Positions 8,787 to 17,729 of a stretch of 64,000 nt of DNA are shown here, piece by piece. Under the pieces are notes generated by a model, which had not been told where the DNA came from, searched no databases, and was given only the letters and a program-made list of their open reading frames with translations. The position numbers and the translations under genes are program-made. Origin of the DNA: Promethearchaeia archaeon (GTDB lineage Archaea > Asgardarchaeota > Lokiarchaeia > Sigyniarchaeales > SOKP01); assembly GCA_029856155.1 (NCBI GenBank), contig JAHQWL010000085.1, positions 29,846-93,845 on the forward strand, in the 5' to 3' direction. Every line of letters starts with the position of its first letter. The stretch's first letter is position 1.

Positions 8787-10067
8787 CTATGAATGCTCAT
8801 AATTATTTTTTCTTCGTTTAATATTTCGTGAAAGGAATATTAGAAATATCAATATTATAGGCCCCAGAAATGTTAAGAACCAATGTATTCCAAATAAATA
8901 TACTTCAAAAATATAACCTGCGATTATAGGGGTTAAACCAAAACCCATACCTATTATAATTTCATTGATTGTGGCATATTTTGAAGTGTTTTCAGCGGTT
9001 CCATATTCTAACATTATCTTTAAACCGACTCCATGGATTAACCCCAAGAATAGACCTGCAATAGCAGTTATAATTGAAATATACCAAATATTTCCAAGAA
9101 GAACAATTGTGAATGTAATTATGCCGACAAAAATAATACTTATTAATGATGCTATTTTTCTACTATAAATTTTCATTGAATTTATCCAAGTTAATCCAAT
9201 AAGTTGCATTACTTGTAACCCGCATTGCACAAGATAGGTAAGGGAGGAAAATTCCTCAGATAAGAGGGCTTTTACTAAAATAGGATAACCAAAAATAAAT
9301 ATTGATTTTGAGATCGCCAAAAACATTATACTCAACCATGAAAAAAGCACAGGATATACAATCATAGGTGTTTTTGAATTAACCACTAAATCCTCTTTAA
9401 TATCTAAGTGAGAAAGAGGATCTTCTGATTGATAAATCACAATTTCTTGTGAAACAAAGGATGTTTCCCCCTTTTTTATAAAAAAACTTACAGGGATTAG
9501 TAGAAATGATAAAGACCAGGAAATAATCATAGCAAAAAAATCACTCCATGAAAATGCCCATAGAAAACCAACAATTAATCCGCTGATGAAGCCCGCATTC
9601 CAACTTAAATTAAAAAAGGCAAAATTCTTTTTTGATTTTTTAGAACTACTTACTTTTCCCCATCGGCTTAAAAGGTTTAAACAGTTTGGCCAATACAATC
9701 CTAATGTCAATCCCAATAAAATCCGACAGATTATTAAGAACCAAGCCTCGGGATAGATAATTTGAAGCCCTGTTAATAAAGGTGTCAAGATGGAAGTTAA
9801 AATAAGAGCATTTCTTATTCCTAAAAATTTTTTTGTAAGCAATTGTCCTAAAATTGGCGCAAAAATATAAGTTATAGCTCCCGCTGATGAAATAAAACCT
9901 AAAATACTCTCTCTAATACCAATATCATAATATAGATAATTATATAAGGCTCTTTCAAAAATAGACACATAAAATAACCTTATAAAGCCAAGTAAAAATA
10001 ATGACCATGATCTATAGTTTACAGAAGCTTGATTTTGGTCTTGAAGAGTCTTATTCGGGGGTTGCAA
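8787..10067 (-). CDS. MFS transporter
   Basis: A 426-residue polytopic protein with about twelve hydrophobic segments and a central hydrophilic loop after the sixth (around 200-230). The layout, with GLTLGLYWP in the fourth to fifth helix region and a short basic C-terminus (RNIKRRK), is that of the major facilitator superfamily. The substrate is unknown. It ends exactly where the convergent gene at 8304-8786 ends. Confidence 0.8.
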   Translation of the reverse strand: MQPPNKTLQDQNQASVNYRSWSLFLLGFIRLFYVSIFERALYNYLYYDIGIRESILGFISSAGAITYIFAPILGQLLTKKFLGIRNALILTSILTPLLTGLQIIYPEAWFLIICRILLGLTLGLYWPNCLNLLSRWGKVSSSKKSKKNFAFFNLSWNAGFISGLIVGFLWAFSWSDFFAMIISWSLSFLLIPVSFFIKKGETSFVSQEIVIYQSEDPLSHLDIKEDLVVNSKTPMIVYPVLFSWLSIMFLAISKSIFIFGYPILVKALLSEEFSSLTYLVQCGLQVMQLIGLTWINSMKIYSRKIASLISIIFVGIITFTIVLLGNIWYISIITAIAGLFLGLIHGVGLKIMLEYGTAENTSKYATINEIIIGMGFGLTPIIAGYIFEVYLFGIHWFLTFLGPIILIFLIFLSRNIKRRKNNYEHS

Positions 10068-10202
10068 AATACTATCCCTTTCCTTGTCAAGGTAAAACGT
10101 AAAATTGTGCTTTATTCAAATACTTTCTTATAAATAAGTAAATATAAATAATTGGATTATTACTTCATATTTACAATATTCTATAAAGGGATCTTTGAGC
10201 AT

Positions 10203-10988
10203 ATGAAAAGAATAAAATATAAGGTGATGCTATTTTTAGGGTTTTTAACTATCATTGCTTCAATTCAACCCGCTTTCGCATTAAATCAATATTCTGTAAA
10301 CCCTGGTGCGCATTTTAGATGGGACGCGACTAAATATATCTTTATAAGAGATGGCTTGGGTCTTGGTATTAATCTTGAATATACACATTCTTACTATTTA
10401 GAGTTTGATTTTACAAATTGGGCTGGCATGTCAGGGATGGAATATCTAAATGGAACCTATAATAACAACGGAACGGTTTATGATGGAGAAATAAGCCATG
10501 AATATTATTATGATAATCCACCGGGACAAAACTGGGCTACAGTAATTCTTAATGTTGGAGTTGCTACATATCCCGTACATATATATTTAGTATGTAATAC
10601 TGAAATAGAACAAACTACAAAACCTGATATGCAAAATCTTGATACTAATTCATGGATTAATTTTACTGAGCCTTCCACTAATAACTTTACACTTTCTGGA
10701 ACTTATCCAAGTGGTATTGATAGAACAACGTATACAGCGTTTGTCGAGTTTAACTCAGATAAAGTTTTGAAATATGTATTCGATGAAGTAGTTCAAGTAA
10801 CTTCTGATATAACCATGAGTATTACGCGATATATATGGTCTCTCACATATACACCCGGAACAGATACAGGTAATGGCGATACAAACGGAATTCCTGGATT
10901 TTCACTTTACATAATAATATTCGTTGTGGGATTAGGCATTATAATAACCCTATCAAAAAAGAATTATTTTAAAACTAAAATATATTAG
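10203..10988 (+). CDS. secreted surface protein with C-terminal membrane anchor
   Basis: From ATG 10203 the protein begins MKRIKYK, a hydrophobic helix and a PAFA cleavage-like site, i.e. a signal peptide. A TTG 51 bp upstream is less likely because it would put a long extension before the signal. The ectodomain is rich in Tyr, Asn and Thr with possible N-glycosylation sites. The C-terminus has a Gly/Asn/Thr spacer, then IPGFS, one helix and a basic tail, like the PGF-type surface-anchor tails common in Asgard archaea. Ligand unknown. Confidence 0.7.
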   Translation: MKRIKYKVMLFLGFLTIIASIQPAFALNQYSVNPGAHFRWDATKYIFIRDGLGLGINLEYTHSYYLEFDFTNWAGMSGMEYLNGTYNNNGTVYDGEISHEYYYDNPPGQNWATVILNVGVATYPVHIYLVCNTEIEQTTKPDMQNLDTNSWINFTEPSTNNFTLSGTYPSGIDRTTYTAFVEFNSDKVLKYVFDEVVQVTSDITMSITRYIWSLTYTPGTDTGNGDTNGIPGFSLYIIIFVVGLGIIITLSKKNYFKTKIY

Positions 10989-11014
10989 ATCGATTTTTTT
11001 TTTAATTTTTTAAT

Positions 11015-11638
11015 TTAATTTACTCTTTCTCTCAATTTCGGTAAAAACATCGGCACTTTATTTTTATAATCCTCATATTCTTTACCAAATTCTTTAATTA
11101 ACTCCTTTTCTTCCTTCCAAGATATCAGAAAATTTAATAAAATTATAATTGGGGATGTCAATAAAGATAAGAATGCTGATAAAAGAATAGTGATTCCTAT
11201 ATGTGCTAATATTCCCCCAAGGTATTGTGGATGACGTATTACAGAGTATAACCCGGAAGATATAACTTTTTCTGCTCTATGAGTTTCTGCTACTTTTAAA
11301 GTTGTTTCTCTTACACTTCCAATTCCAAACCAAGCACCTATTATAATGAAAGGTATAGAAATTAAAAGATGTGTTAATGGAATTGATAAATTAATAAGTG
11401 GAATTTTGAGAACAAGATTTTCTATAATTGGTATGATAAAACGCTGTTGAGGGGAGAGCCACACTCCAAACCAAAATAAAAAAAAGCCCCATCCAGAAAC
11501 TAGGCCCAGGATATCACCAATTTTTGTTCCTTTTTCTTTTCCAAATTTTTCTTGAAGCTTTAAGTGTTCAACGGATAAAAAATGAAGATCTACCATAAAA
11601 CACATACCTACAATTGAGATAATAAACCAGATAAACAT
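11015..11638 (-). CDS. ICMT/PEMT-type membrane methyltransferase, copy 5
   Basis: A 207-residue membrane protein with about five helices. Family signature: SGLYSVIRHPQYLGG, then WKEEKELIKEFGKEYEDYKNKVPMFLP. This is the fifth such enzyme within 9 kb, on the opposite strand to the other four. The RHPQY motif is closer to ICMT/NnrU-like proteins. Substrate unknown. Confidence 0.83.
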   Translation of the reverse strand: MFIWFIISIVGMCFMVDLHFLSVEHLKLQEKFGKEKGTKIGDILGLVSGWGFFLFWFGVWLSPQQRFIIPIIENLVLKIPLINLSIPLTHLLISIPFIIIGAWFGIGSVRETTLKVAETHRAEKVISSGLYSVIRHPQYLGGILAHIGITILLSAFLSLLTSPIIILLNFLISWKEEKELIKEFGKEYEDYKNKVPMFLPKLRERVN

Positions 11639-11808
11639 TTTTTCAATCGAATCCTATTAAATGTAATAAGTCTTATTCATTCTAATACTAAAAAGATATG
11701 AAGCATTTTTTAGATAAATTTTAGGTTAAACTTATATCAACAGAATTCTTAAAAAACTTAATTGGTACAATTTAAACCAAATATCACAACTTTAATCAGG
11801 TTGTATCA

Positions 11809-12063
11809 ATGGGAAAAGGAACTGTAAAGTGGTTTAACAAAAAAAAAGGGTATGGATTCATAACCCCAGATGATGGATCTCCTGATATATTTGTTCATTA
11901 TTCTGCCATAAAAGGTGGAACTGATGAATTTAAGATAATCTATGAAGGGGATATAGTAGAATATGAGACTACGGAGGGTCAAAAGGGCCCACAAGCTAGC
12001 AACGTCACAATAATTGAAAAAGGACCTCGAACGAGTTCTCATGGCCGAAAGTCTTTCTATTAA
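11809..12063 (+). CDS. cold-shock domain protein
   Basis: An 84-residue CspA-like protein. It opens with [17 protein letters not shown], has the RNP1 motif (KGYGFI) and RNP2 motif (DIFVHY) for single-stranded nucleic acid binding, and the usual EGDIVEYET strand. Length fits the family, plus a short basic tail. It likely acts as an RNA chaperone. It is transcribed alone. Confidence 0.95.
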   Translation: MGKGTVKWFNKKKGYGFITPDDGSPDIFVHYSAIKGGTDEFKIIYEGDIVEYETTEGQKGPQASNVTIIEKGPRTSSHGRKSFY

Positions 12064-12305
12064 TAAGTAAATTATTGATTACAAAAAAGAATAAAAGGTT
12101 TAAATTTAAGGAATTTTGGAAGATATAAAATACATATAAATGAGTTTTTCGACTTCTTTTTAGATTTATTTTGCATCTTTTACAGATTCCCTTTTTTTTA
12201 TTTTAAAACAAGGTTTATATTTTCAAGTAAAATTACTTTTGAATGTCAGCTTTGGGAGCCTAAATCTAGGGATAAAGGAAAGAAAAATTTTCATTTGTGT
12301 CCCAA

Positions 12306-13823
12306 TTATATTGTATACTTCTCATTTTCTTTTAAAAGAACTACATTATCAAAATTTTCACTAAACCATGCTGGATTATCGGTGTGGACTGGAATTATGA
12401 CCTCAGGATCGATAGTTTCGATAGTATTGATTAAATCGGATTTTGAAGCATGTCCAGAAGCATGATACCCCTCACTAAATTTTGGTTTTAATCTATTACC
12501 TTCTTTAGTAACTTCAAATCCATGAATATCAAATCCTAGGTATTTTAACCAATGATTTAATCTCACAAAATCAAATTCTGATTCCTCTTCAAAAGCTTCA
12601 CTTGAAGAATATATATAGGTTCCTTGGTTAGGTTTAATGTCTAATAAGTTTTTCATGTCAAAGAAAGAAAAACATAGTAAATAATTTTCTTGATTTTTTG
12701 ATATTTTTGTAGGATCTACATAGTCCAGATCTCTCTTTTCATTGAGATATTTTTCCCAGTTGGGTTGGGTTATTTTTAATTCTCCATAAATTAAAAGATC
12801 CCTTAATCTATCTACACCCTCAGCCTTTTCAATAGCATTAAGTAAAAATGCATCTTTAGAGGTAATAATTAGTTTTCTTCCAATATTTGAAGCAATTTTC
12901 TTGAATATATCTAGTCTTTCAAAATTTCGGGCTGAAAAATCAGCTATGATTAATCCCGATGCATTTTCAGCTGTCTTTAGACAATTTTCATAGACTAGTT
13001 CTTCTGATTCAATCCTTTCTTCACTTTTAGCTCTCGTTCCTTCAATTATCAGTACAGAAGCATTCTTAGCTTTATTGATGAATTCTTTGCTTTTCCATCC
13101 TCTTTTCCCATGTAAACGAAAATCTCCAGTATAGGCGATAGTGTTTTCTCCAGAAAGAAGGTAAGCTGTGGCTCCAAGGATGGAATGATCGACTTCAAAA
13201 GCTTTCACTTCAATATCGAGTGTAAAATCATTTATATGAGATATTGTCCCCACCTCAAATTTTTTTCTTTGTTTAACGGTTGATGTTAAATATTTACGTA
13301 GTGAATCTGGAAAGCTATCAGTACATATCAGATTTCGTCCAATATCTGTATAACTATCCGCTTTAAAGACTCTATTATCTTCCATAGCGATTCTAGGAGA
13401 AAAATAGGCTGCATCAGATCCTAGAGCTGCAGTAGAGCAATCTATAATCCCTTTAATTAATGCTAGGGTAATTGGGGATGCAACTATGGGAAAATCAGGT
13501 TTAAGTAAACCAATGTTGCCAAAATGGTCTAAATGAGCATGACTGAGTAATACTGCATTTATATTCAAATTAGGAAATGATGATATATCATAATCTGAAG
13601 GAATTATATCTTTTCTATATATATTGAGTTTAGGGATCAAATTCAATTGAAAAAGATCGTAGATACCCCTTGACCGTCTCCAATTGAGAAATTCTTGGAA
13701 GAATTTTCCGTGTTTCTTGAAATTTAATCCAAAATCGAGAAAAATTCCTTTACCATTTTCCTCTATATATATTTTGTTTCCTCCTATTGTGTCACTTCCA
13801 TCAAATATTTGTATAGAAGTCAT
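12306..13823 (-). CDS. RNase J-like beta-CASP metallo-beta-lactamase
   Basis: A 505-residue protein with the MBL signature HAHLDHFGN near residues 96-104, the TGDFRLHG metal motif, a long beta-CASP insert and the C-terminal SGHAS and VIPVHTDN motifs. These are the hallmarks of the RNase J/CPSF beta-CASP nucleases. It is longer than archaeal RNase J (about 440 residues), with insertions between MBL strands. Probable role in RNA turnover; whether endo- or 5'-exonuclease is not visible. Confidence 0.82.
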   Translation of the reverse strand: MTSIQIFDGSDTIGGNKIYIEENGKGIFLDFGLNFKKHGKFFQEFLNWRRSRGIYDLFQLNLIPKLNIYRKDIIPSDYDISSFPNLNINAVLLSHAHLDHFGNIGLLKPDFPIVASPITLALIKGIIDCSTAALGSDAAYFSPRIAMEDNRVFKADSYTDIGRNLICTDSFPDSLRKYLTSTVKQRKKFEVGTISHINDFTLDIEVKAFEVDHSILGATAYLLSGENTIAYTGDFRLHGKRGWKSKEFINKAKNASVLIIEGTRAKSEERIESEELVYENCLKTAENASGLIIADFSARNFERLDIFKKIASNIGRKLIITSKDAFLLNAIEKAEGVDRLRDLLIYGELKITQPNWEKYLNEKRDLDYVDPTKISKNQENYLLCFSFFDMKNLLDIKPNQGTYIYSSSEAFEEESEFDFVRLNHWLKYLGFDIHGFEVTKEGNRLKPKFSEGYHASGHASKSDLINTIETIDPEVIIPVHTDNPAWFSENFDNVVLLKENEKYTI

Positions 13824-14054
13824 CTTTTCTGTAAATTAACTTTTTAAGATTTTATTTTCTTTTTGTTTAATTTATTACTGTTAAAATCCTTTTTAATTAA
13901 TTACTTTTTTAAGAAAATTTTAAAAGAGAATGATATAGGGTTGTCTCTAAAAAGTACAATTATTAACTTTTTTCTAATTTATGGATAATATCTTATAAGC
14001 TTCCTTTAAATTAAAAAACAATACTTTAAATAAGAAATATCAATAGGAGAAAAC

Positions 14055-15290
14055 ATGCATCAAAATTGCCAAACACAAGCTACGAGCTTTTCAAAATCAA
14101 TTGAATTTATTATATTTTTACTATTTCTGTTAGGCCCTTTAACTGGGAACATAATTAACGTCTTATTTGGTGTTCTTTCTGCTGATTTCAATGTTACCAC
14201 TGATCATATATTAATTGCAATTCCAGCGTTTATGTTCCCATTTGCTATAACACAACTTTTTTCTGGTGCAATTTCCGATATAAAAGGTAGAATCCCCGTA
14301 TTAATTTTAGGTCTGATATTATTTTTAATAGCAATGGTAATAGCTGTATCATCATTTAGTTTGGGGATGTATGTAATTGCTAATTTAATAGGAGGGGTAG
14401 GATTTGGCTTTATAAATCCTATTCTTATAGCTTTAATGACGGATATTACACCTCCACCACTTATTCCTAAGAAAATGGGATATCTGAGTGCAAGCGCGAA
14501 TTTAGGAGTTGGTATAGGACCATTAATTGCATCTCAAATGATATTAATTAGTTGGCAGTCGATCTATGTGTTATTTATAGTAATTACTTCTTTTTGCTTA
14601 GTGTATTTCATCTTTACTAAAAAACCACCAAAAATTGTCAAAGAAGAATCAGGGATTCGTATCTTCTTATCTCAACTTTCAAAAGAATGGCGTCGATTTC
14701 CGGTGATATTAATGATATTATCTGCGTTCTTAATATCACATACATATATAGCTTTAAATATTTGGATTTCGAAGACACTAACGCAAGCTCATGTTGTAAA
14801 TGAAACAATAATCGGTATAATTCTGGGCATTGCAGGTATTGGCGCAGCTATAACTGGAATTTTAACCGGATTTTTGATAAAAAGAAGAGATGCAAAAATT
14901 CCTTTATTTGCAGGCTCATTAATATTAGTTTGTTCTTTAGCGATCTTATTAGTTAGTGGAGATGTGACCATTCATAAAAGTTTTATATTTTTATCGTTAG
15001 GTTGGATTCTAGCAAGTTTATCAGGTGGAATACTTTTCACTTCAATTACGTATTATAGTCAAGTTTTATCGCTTGAAAGACGTGGTGCTTTAGCAGGATC
15101 ATTGACAGCAGCGTATTTTACAGGGATTGCTTTAGTTCCGACAACACTTGCACCAGTCTCAAATGTTTTTAGTATTACTGGAGTCTATTTTGCTATACTA
15201 TTTGTATCAATAATTTTTATAATAGTCATAATGCTTTTATATATTTTTACAAAACATATAGTTAAACATATAGAGAAAACTCCAGATTGA
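14055..15290 (+). CDS. MFS transporter, Bcr/CflA-like
   Basis: A 411-residue protein with about twelve membrane helices. The loop-2 motif GAISDIKGRIPVL is the classical MFS signature for proton-coupled antiporters. Probably a drug or metabolite efflux carrier. The N-terminus is short and soluble. It stands alone, divergent from the RNase J-like gene across 231 bp. Confidence 0.85.
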   Translation: MHQNCQTQATSFSKSIEFIIFLLFLLGPLTGNIINVLFGVLSADFNVTTDHILIAIPAFMFPFAITQLFSGAISDIKGRIPVLILGLILFLIAMVIAVSSFSLGMYVIANLIGGVGFGFINPILIALMTDITPPPLIPKKMGYLSASANLGVGIGPLIASQMILISWQSIYVLFIVITSFCLVYFIFTKKPPKIVKEESGIRIFLSQLSKEWRRFPVILMILSAFLISHTYIALNIWISKTLTQAHVVNETIIGIILGIAGIGAAITGILTGFLIKRRDAKIPLFAGSLILVCSLAILLVSGDVTIHKSFIFLSLGWILASLSGGILFTSITYYSQVLSLERRGALAGSLTAAYFTGIALVPTTLAPVSNVFSITGVYFAILFVSIIFIIVIMLLYIFTKHIVKHIEKTPD

Positions 15291-15357
15291 TTTTTAAGCA
15301 GCAATTATTTATTTACTTAAAAAAAATAAGATAAAATATGATAAATTTTGGTAATAT

Positions 15358-15693
15358 TTAGGATTTAATCATTACTAACATCATCTTAAATTTTTCCAGA
15401 GCTCTCAGGGCATGTGGTTCATTAGCAGGCATAATAATCATCTGACCCTTTTTCAATACAAATTTCTTACTTGAGATTGTTATTTCAGCTTCTCCATTGA
15501 AAACGTAAACGAGGGCATCAAATGGTGCAGTATGTTCACTTAAACCTTCATCCTTATCGAAAGAAAACAAAGTTACTGTTCCAACATCCTTATTAATTAT
15601 TGCTCTACTAACAACAGATCCTTCTTGAAAATCGAGCATAGAATCCAAATTTAATATTACTTTTTTAATATCTTTATCACTCATATTTCTCAT
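15358..15693 (-). CDS. cupin-domain protein
   Basis: About 111 residues from the preferred ATG at 15693 (a longer form to 15738 adds an unlikely hydrophobic leader). The cupin core shows SEHTAPFDALVYVFNGEAEI, GQMIIMPANEPHAL and a terminal beta strand, with two to three metal-binding histidines. Single-domain cupins of this type bind small ligands or metals; no specific reaction is visible. Confidence 0.8.
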   Translation of the reverse strand: MRNMSDKDIKKVILNLDSMLDFQEGSVVSRAIINKDVGTVTLFSFDKDEGLSEHTAPFDALVYVFNGEAEITISSKKFVLKKGQMIIMPANEPHALRALEKFKMMLVMIKS

Positions 15694-15838
15694 TTTGATT
15701 TTTAAATTTGTTTTATATAATTGGTAAAGAAAAATCAAATTTAAACCTAAAACCGAACATGTTTATTTTAATAATTCTCAATTATTCCCTAAGACTATAA
15801 ATGAAATACTAAGCTCTAAAAATAATTAGGGTACAGTT

Positions 15839-16336
15839 TTACATTTCTAATGGTACACGCCATTCTACTCCACATTCCCCACAATGATATTTTTTTCCAT
15901 ACATACGTGGATAATCTGATATTAGATGAGTCTTATCGATAGTTTCTCTGATAAGCGTTTTATTGTGATTCCCACATTTGGGACATTCTCTTCTCGAATC
16001 ACCTTGGAGAATTTGCCCTTTACCCATTTCAAGAGGAGCTACATCTTTAGAAAAAATTGAATCTGAAACGATTATTTCTTTTTTTTGTTCAATGGGTTTA
16101 ATTTCTTCTTGTTTAATTATATCTTCAACTAATATCACGGGCTCATTTGTTTCTGTTTCAATTATAGGTTTTAATATTTCTTTAATTGGTTCTTTCGGTA
16201 CTGTATATGGGCGTTCTCTATTTTCTAATTCAGCAATTCTCTTTTTAAGAATTTCATTCTCTTTCATTAATTCTTCAATGAGGTCTTTATATTCTTGGAG
16301 AGTAAAGTCTTTTTTTTCTGTCATTTCTTTGCTCAA
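15839..16336 (-). CDS. coiled-coil protein with C-terminal zinc ribbon
   Basis: A 165-residue protein. Residues 10-45 form an acidic/basic coiled coil (EELMKENEILKKRIAELENRE), the middle is Pro/Glu-rich and disordered, and the end is a zinc ribbon with CPKCGNHNKT and CGECGVEW. The ribbon resembles TFIIS/RPB9-type domains, but no DE catalytic pair is seen. Function unknown; a nucleic-acid or protein adaptor is plausible. It is divergent from the gelsolin-domain gene. Confidence 0.7.
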   Translation of the reverse strand: MSKEMTEKKDFTLQEYKDLIEELMKENEILKKRIAELENRERPYTVPKEPIKEILKPIIETETNEPVILVEDIIKQEEIKPIEQKKEIIVSDSIFSKDVAPLEMGKGQILQGDSRRECPKCGNHNKTLIRETIDKTHLISDYPRMYGKKYHCGECGVEWRVPLEM

Positions 16337-16499
16337 TTTTTAAAATTCTATTTTGACTAAAAAAAGTAATATTATAAGAACATAATAGAGGTTGTATTAT
16401 TAAACTTAAGGAAATCAATAACTTTAGACAGAAAGAAGATTTTTAAATTCTTGATCTATTTATTCTTATATTGTTAGATTATAGTTAAGAGAGAGTATA

Positions 16500-17336
16500 A
16501 TGCAACTATTTAATATTAGTGATGAGGGAGAATTAATCAAGATAGATAGGTTATCTTTTGAGGAAAATGATGTTTATCTTGTTGATGACGAGGAAAAAAA
16601 CACTATTTATATTTGGGTAGGTTTAAAAGTACTTCAAGCAAAAAAAGACATAATAGCGGACATTGCTAGAAAGATTGATAAAGAACGCGGTGGATCAGCA
16701 AAAATCTTGATAATGAAACAAAAAAGAGAATATGGTTCCTTTTTAGCTATGATGCATGATCTTGAAAAAGGGCTAATCCCGGGAAAAACTATTGAAAGGA
16801 GACCAGAATTTGTACTAAAAACACCTCCTGAAAGGATAAAATCAGTTAATCTTGAAGAACCTCCTGAAGAAAGAGAATTAAGCATTGAAACAAAATTAAT
16901 CGAATGGTTTCAACAACTTAAGAATCATAGAAGCTATGAACCACAAGAAAAGCTAAAGGAAACCACAGAAACTGTTACATTCGTTAAGTTTGAACAAGCA
17001 CCCATGGAAGTTAAAGCTACTGAAGAGTTAGAAAGAATAGTTGAAGAGAAAAAAGAAGAACCTGAAGAACCAGATCTTAAGACACAAATAAAGGAAGCAG
17101 CATATTATCTGTCTTTAGATGAATATACTTACGATCAACTATGCTGGATTTTAGCTGAAAAAATCCAGAAAGTAAACCTAGATATGCCCTCTATAGAAGA
17201 TATTAGGAGAAAAGCGGAGGAAGTCTTCAATTCAAGCTGTACATACGATGAACTCTGTTGGTTAAATGCTGAAATGGATATCTTAACTAGAAGAAGCTTT
17301 CTTGAACAGAAAAAGAGAAAGATGTTTGATTATTAA
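16500..17336 (+). CDS. gelsolin-domain protein with C-terminal YDxLCW repeats
   Basis: A 278-residue protein. Residues about 1-85 match a gelsolin/ADF-type module: DVYLVDDEEKNTIYIWVG, then AKKDIIADIARKID and a strand ending in REYGSF. Asgard gelsolin proteins are known to bind actin and remodel filaments. A charged linker follows, then two roughly 28-residue helical repeats at 197-222 and 234-262, each with YD-x-LCW-x-x-AE. The same repeat pair makes up the separate gene at 44852. A cytoskeletal role is likely; the repeats are uncharacterised to me. Confidence 0.8.
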   Translation: MQLFNISDEGELIKIDRLSFEENDVYLVDDEEKNTIYIWVGLKVLQAKKDIIADIARKIDKERGGSAKILIMKQKREYGSFLAMMHDLEKGLIPGKTIERRPEFVLKTPPERIKSVNLEEPPEERELSIETKLIEWFQQLKNHRSYEPQEKLKETTETVTFVKFEQAPMEVKATEELERIVEEKKEEPEEPDLKTQIKEAAYYLSLDEYTYDQLCWILAEKIQKVNLDMPSIEDIRRKAEEVFNSSCTYDELCWLNAEMDILTRRSFLEQKKRKMFDY

Positions 17337-17375
17337 ACATCAAATTAAAACTAAAATTTAGGAAGCCTTAATCTC

Positions 17376-17681
17376 CTATCCACAACAACTATTATTTTGT
17401 GGGTTTTTTGCTACTGCACGAGCATTCCATAAACATCCACAACCTTTTCGTTCTTGTAATATAATTGCCATTGTTGGACAATTTCTTTTACAAGCAGAAC
17501 ATTCTGTACAGCGTTCTGGTTCATACATCTCATACTTTCCTTCGTTATTAGGATTTGGTATTCCAAACGGGCATACTTCCCCACAAATTCCACACCCTGT
17601 GCACAAATCAGGATTTATCGAGATTTTTGGAATAACAATAGGTATCTTGATTGAAGCTGCTTTTATCGTTATCTTTATCAC
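17376..17681 (-). CDS. hgcB: HgcB-like 2[4Fe-4S] ferredoxin
   Basis: A 101-residue protein with two cluster motifs: Cys27/30/33/37 (CTGCGICGEVCP) and Cys58/61/64/68 (CTECSACKRNCP). After the ferredoxin core come KGCGC (Cys81, Cys83) and a terminal Cys99-Cys100 pair. The extra Gly-x-Gly-Cys and the C-terminal CC are the marks of HgcB, the electron donor of HgcA in mercury methylation. It lies 48 bp downstream of the HgcA-like gene on the same strand, the usual hgcAB order. Activity on Hg is inferred, not shown. Confidence 0.8.
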   Translation of the reverse strand: MIKITIKAASIKIPIVIPKISINPDLCTGCGICGEVCPFGIPNPNNEGKYEMYEPERCTECSACKRNCPTMAIILQERKGCGCLWNARAVAKNPQNNSCCG

Positions 17682-17729
17682 CTAATTTTTCTCTAATTAT
17701 ATTATTTTTTTTATTTTATTTATTCTATT

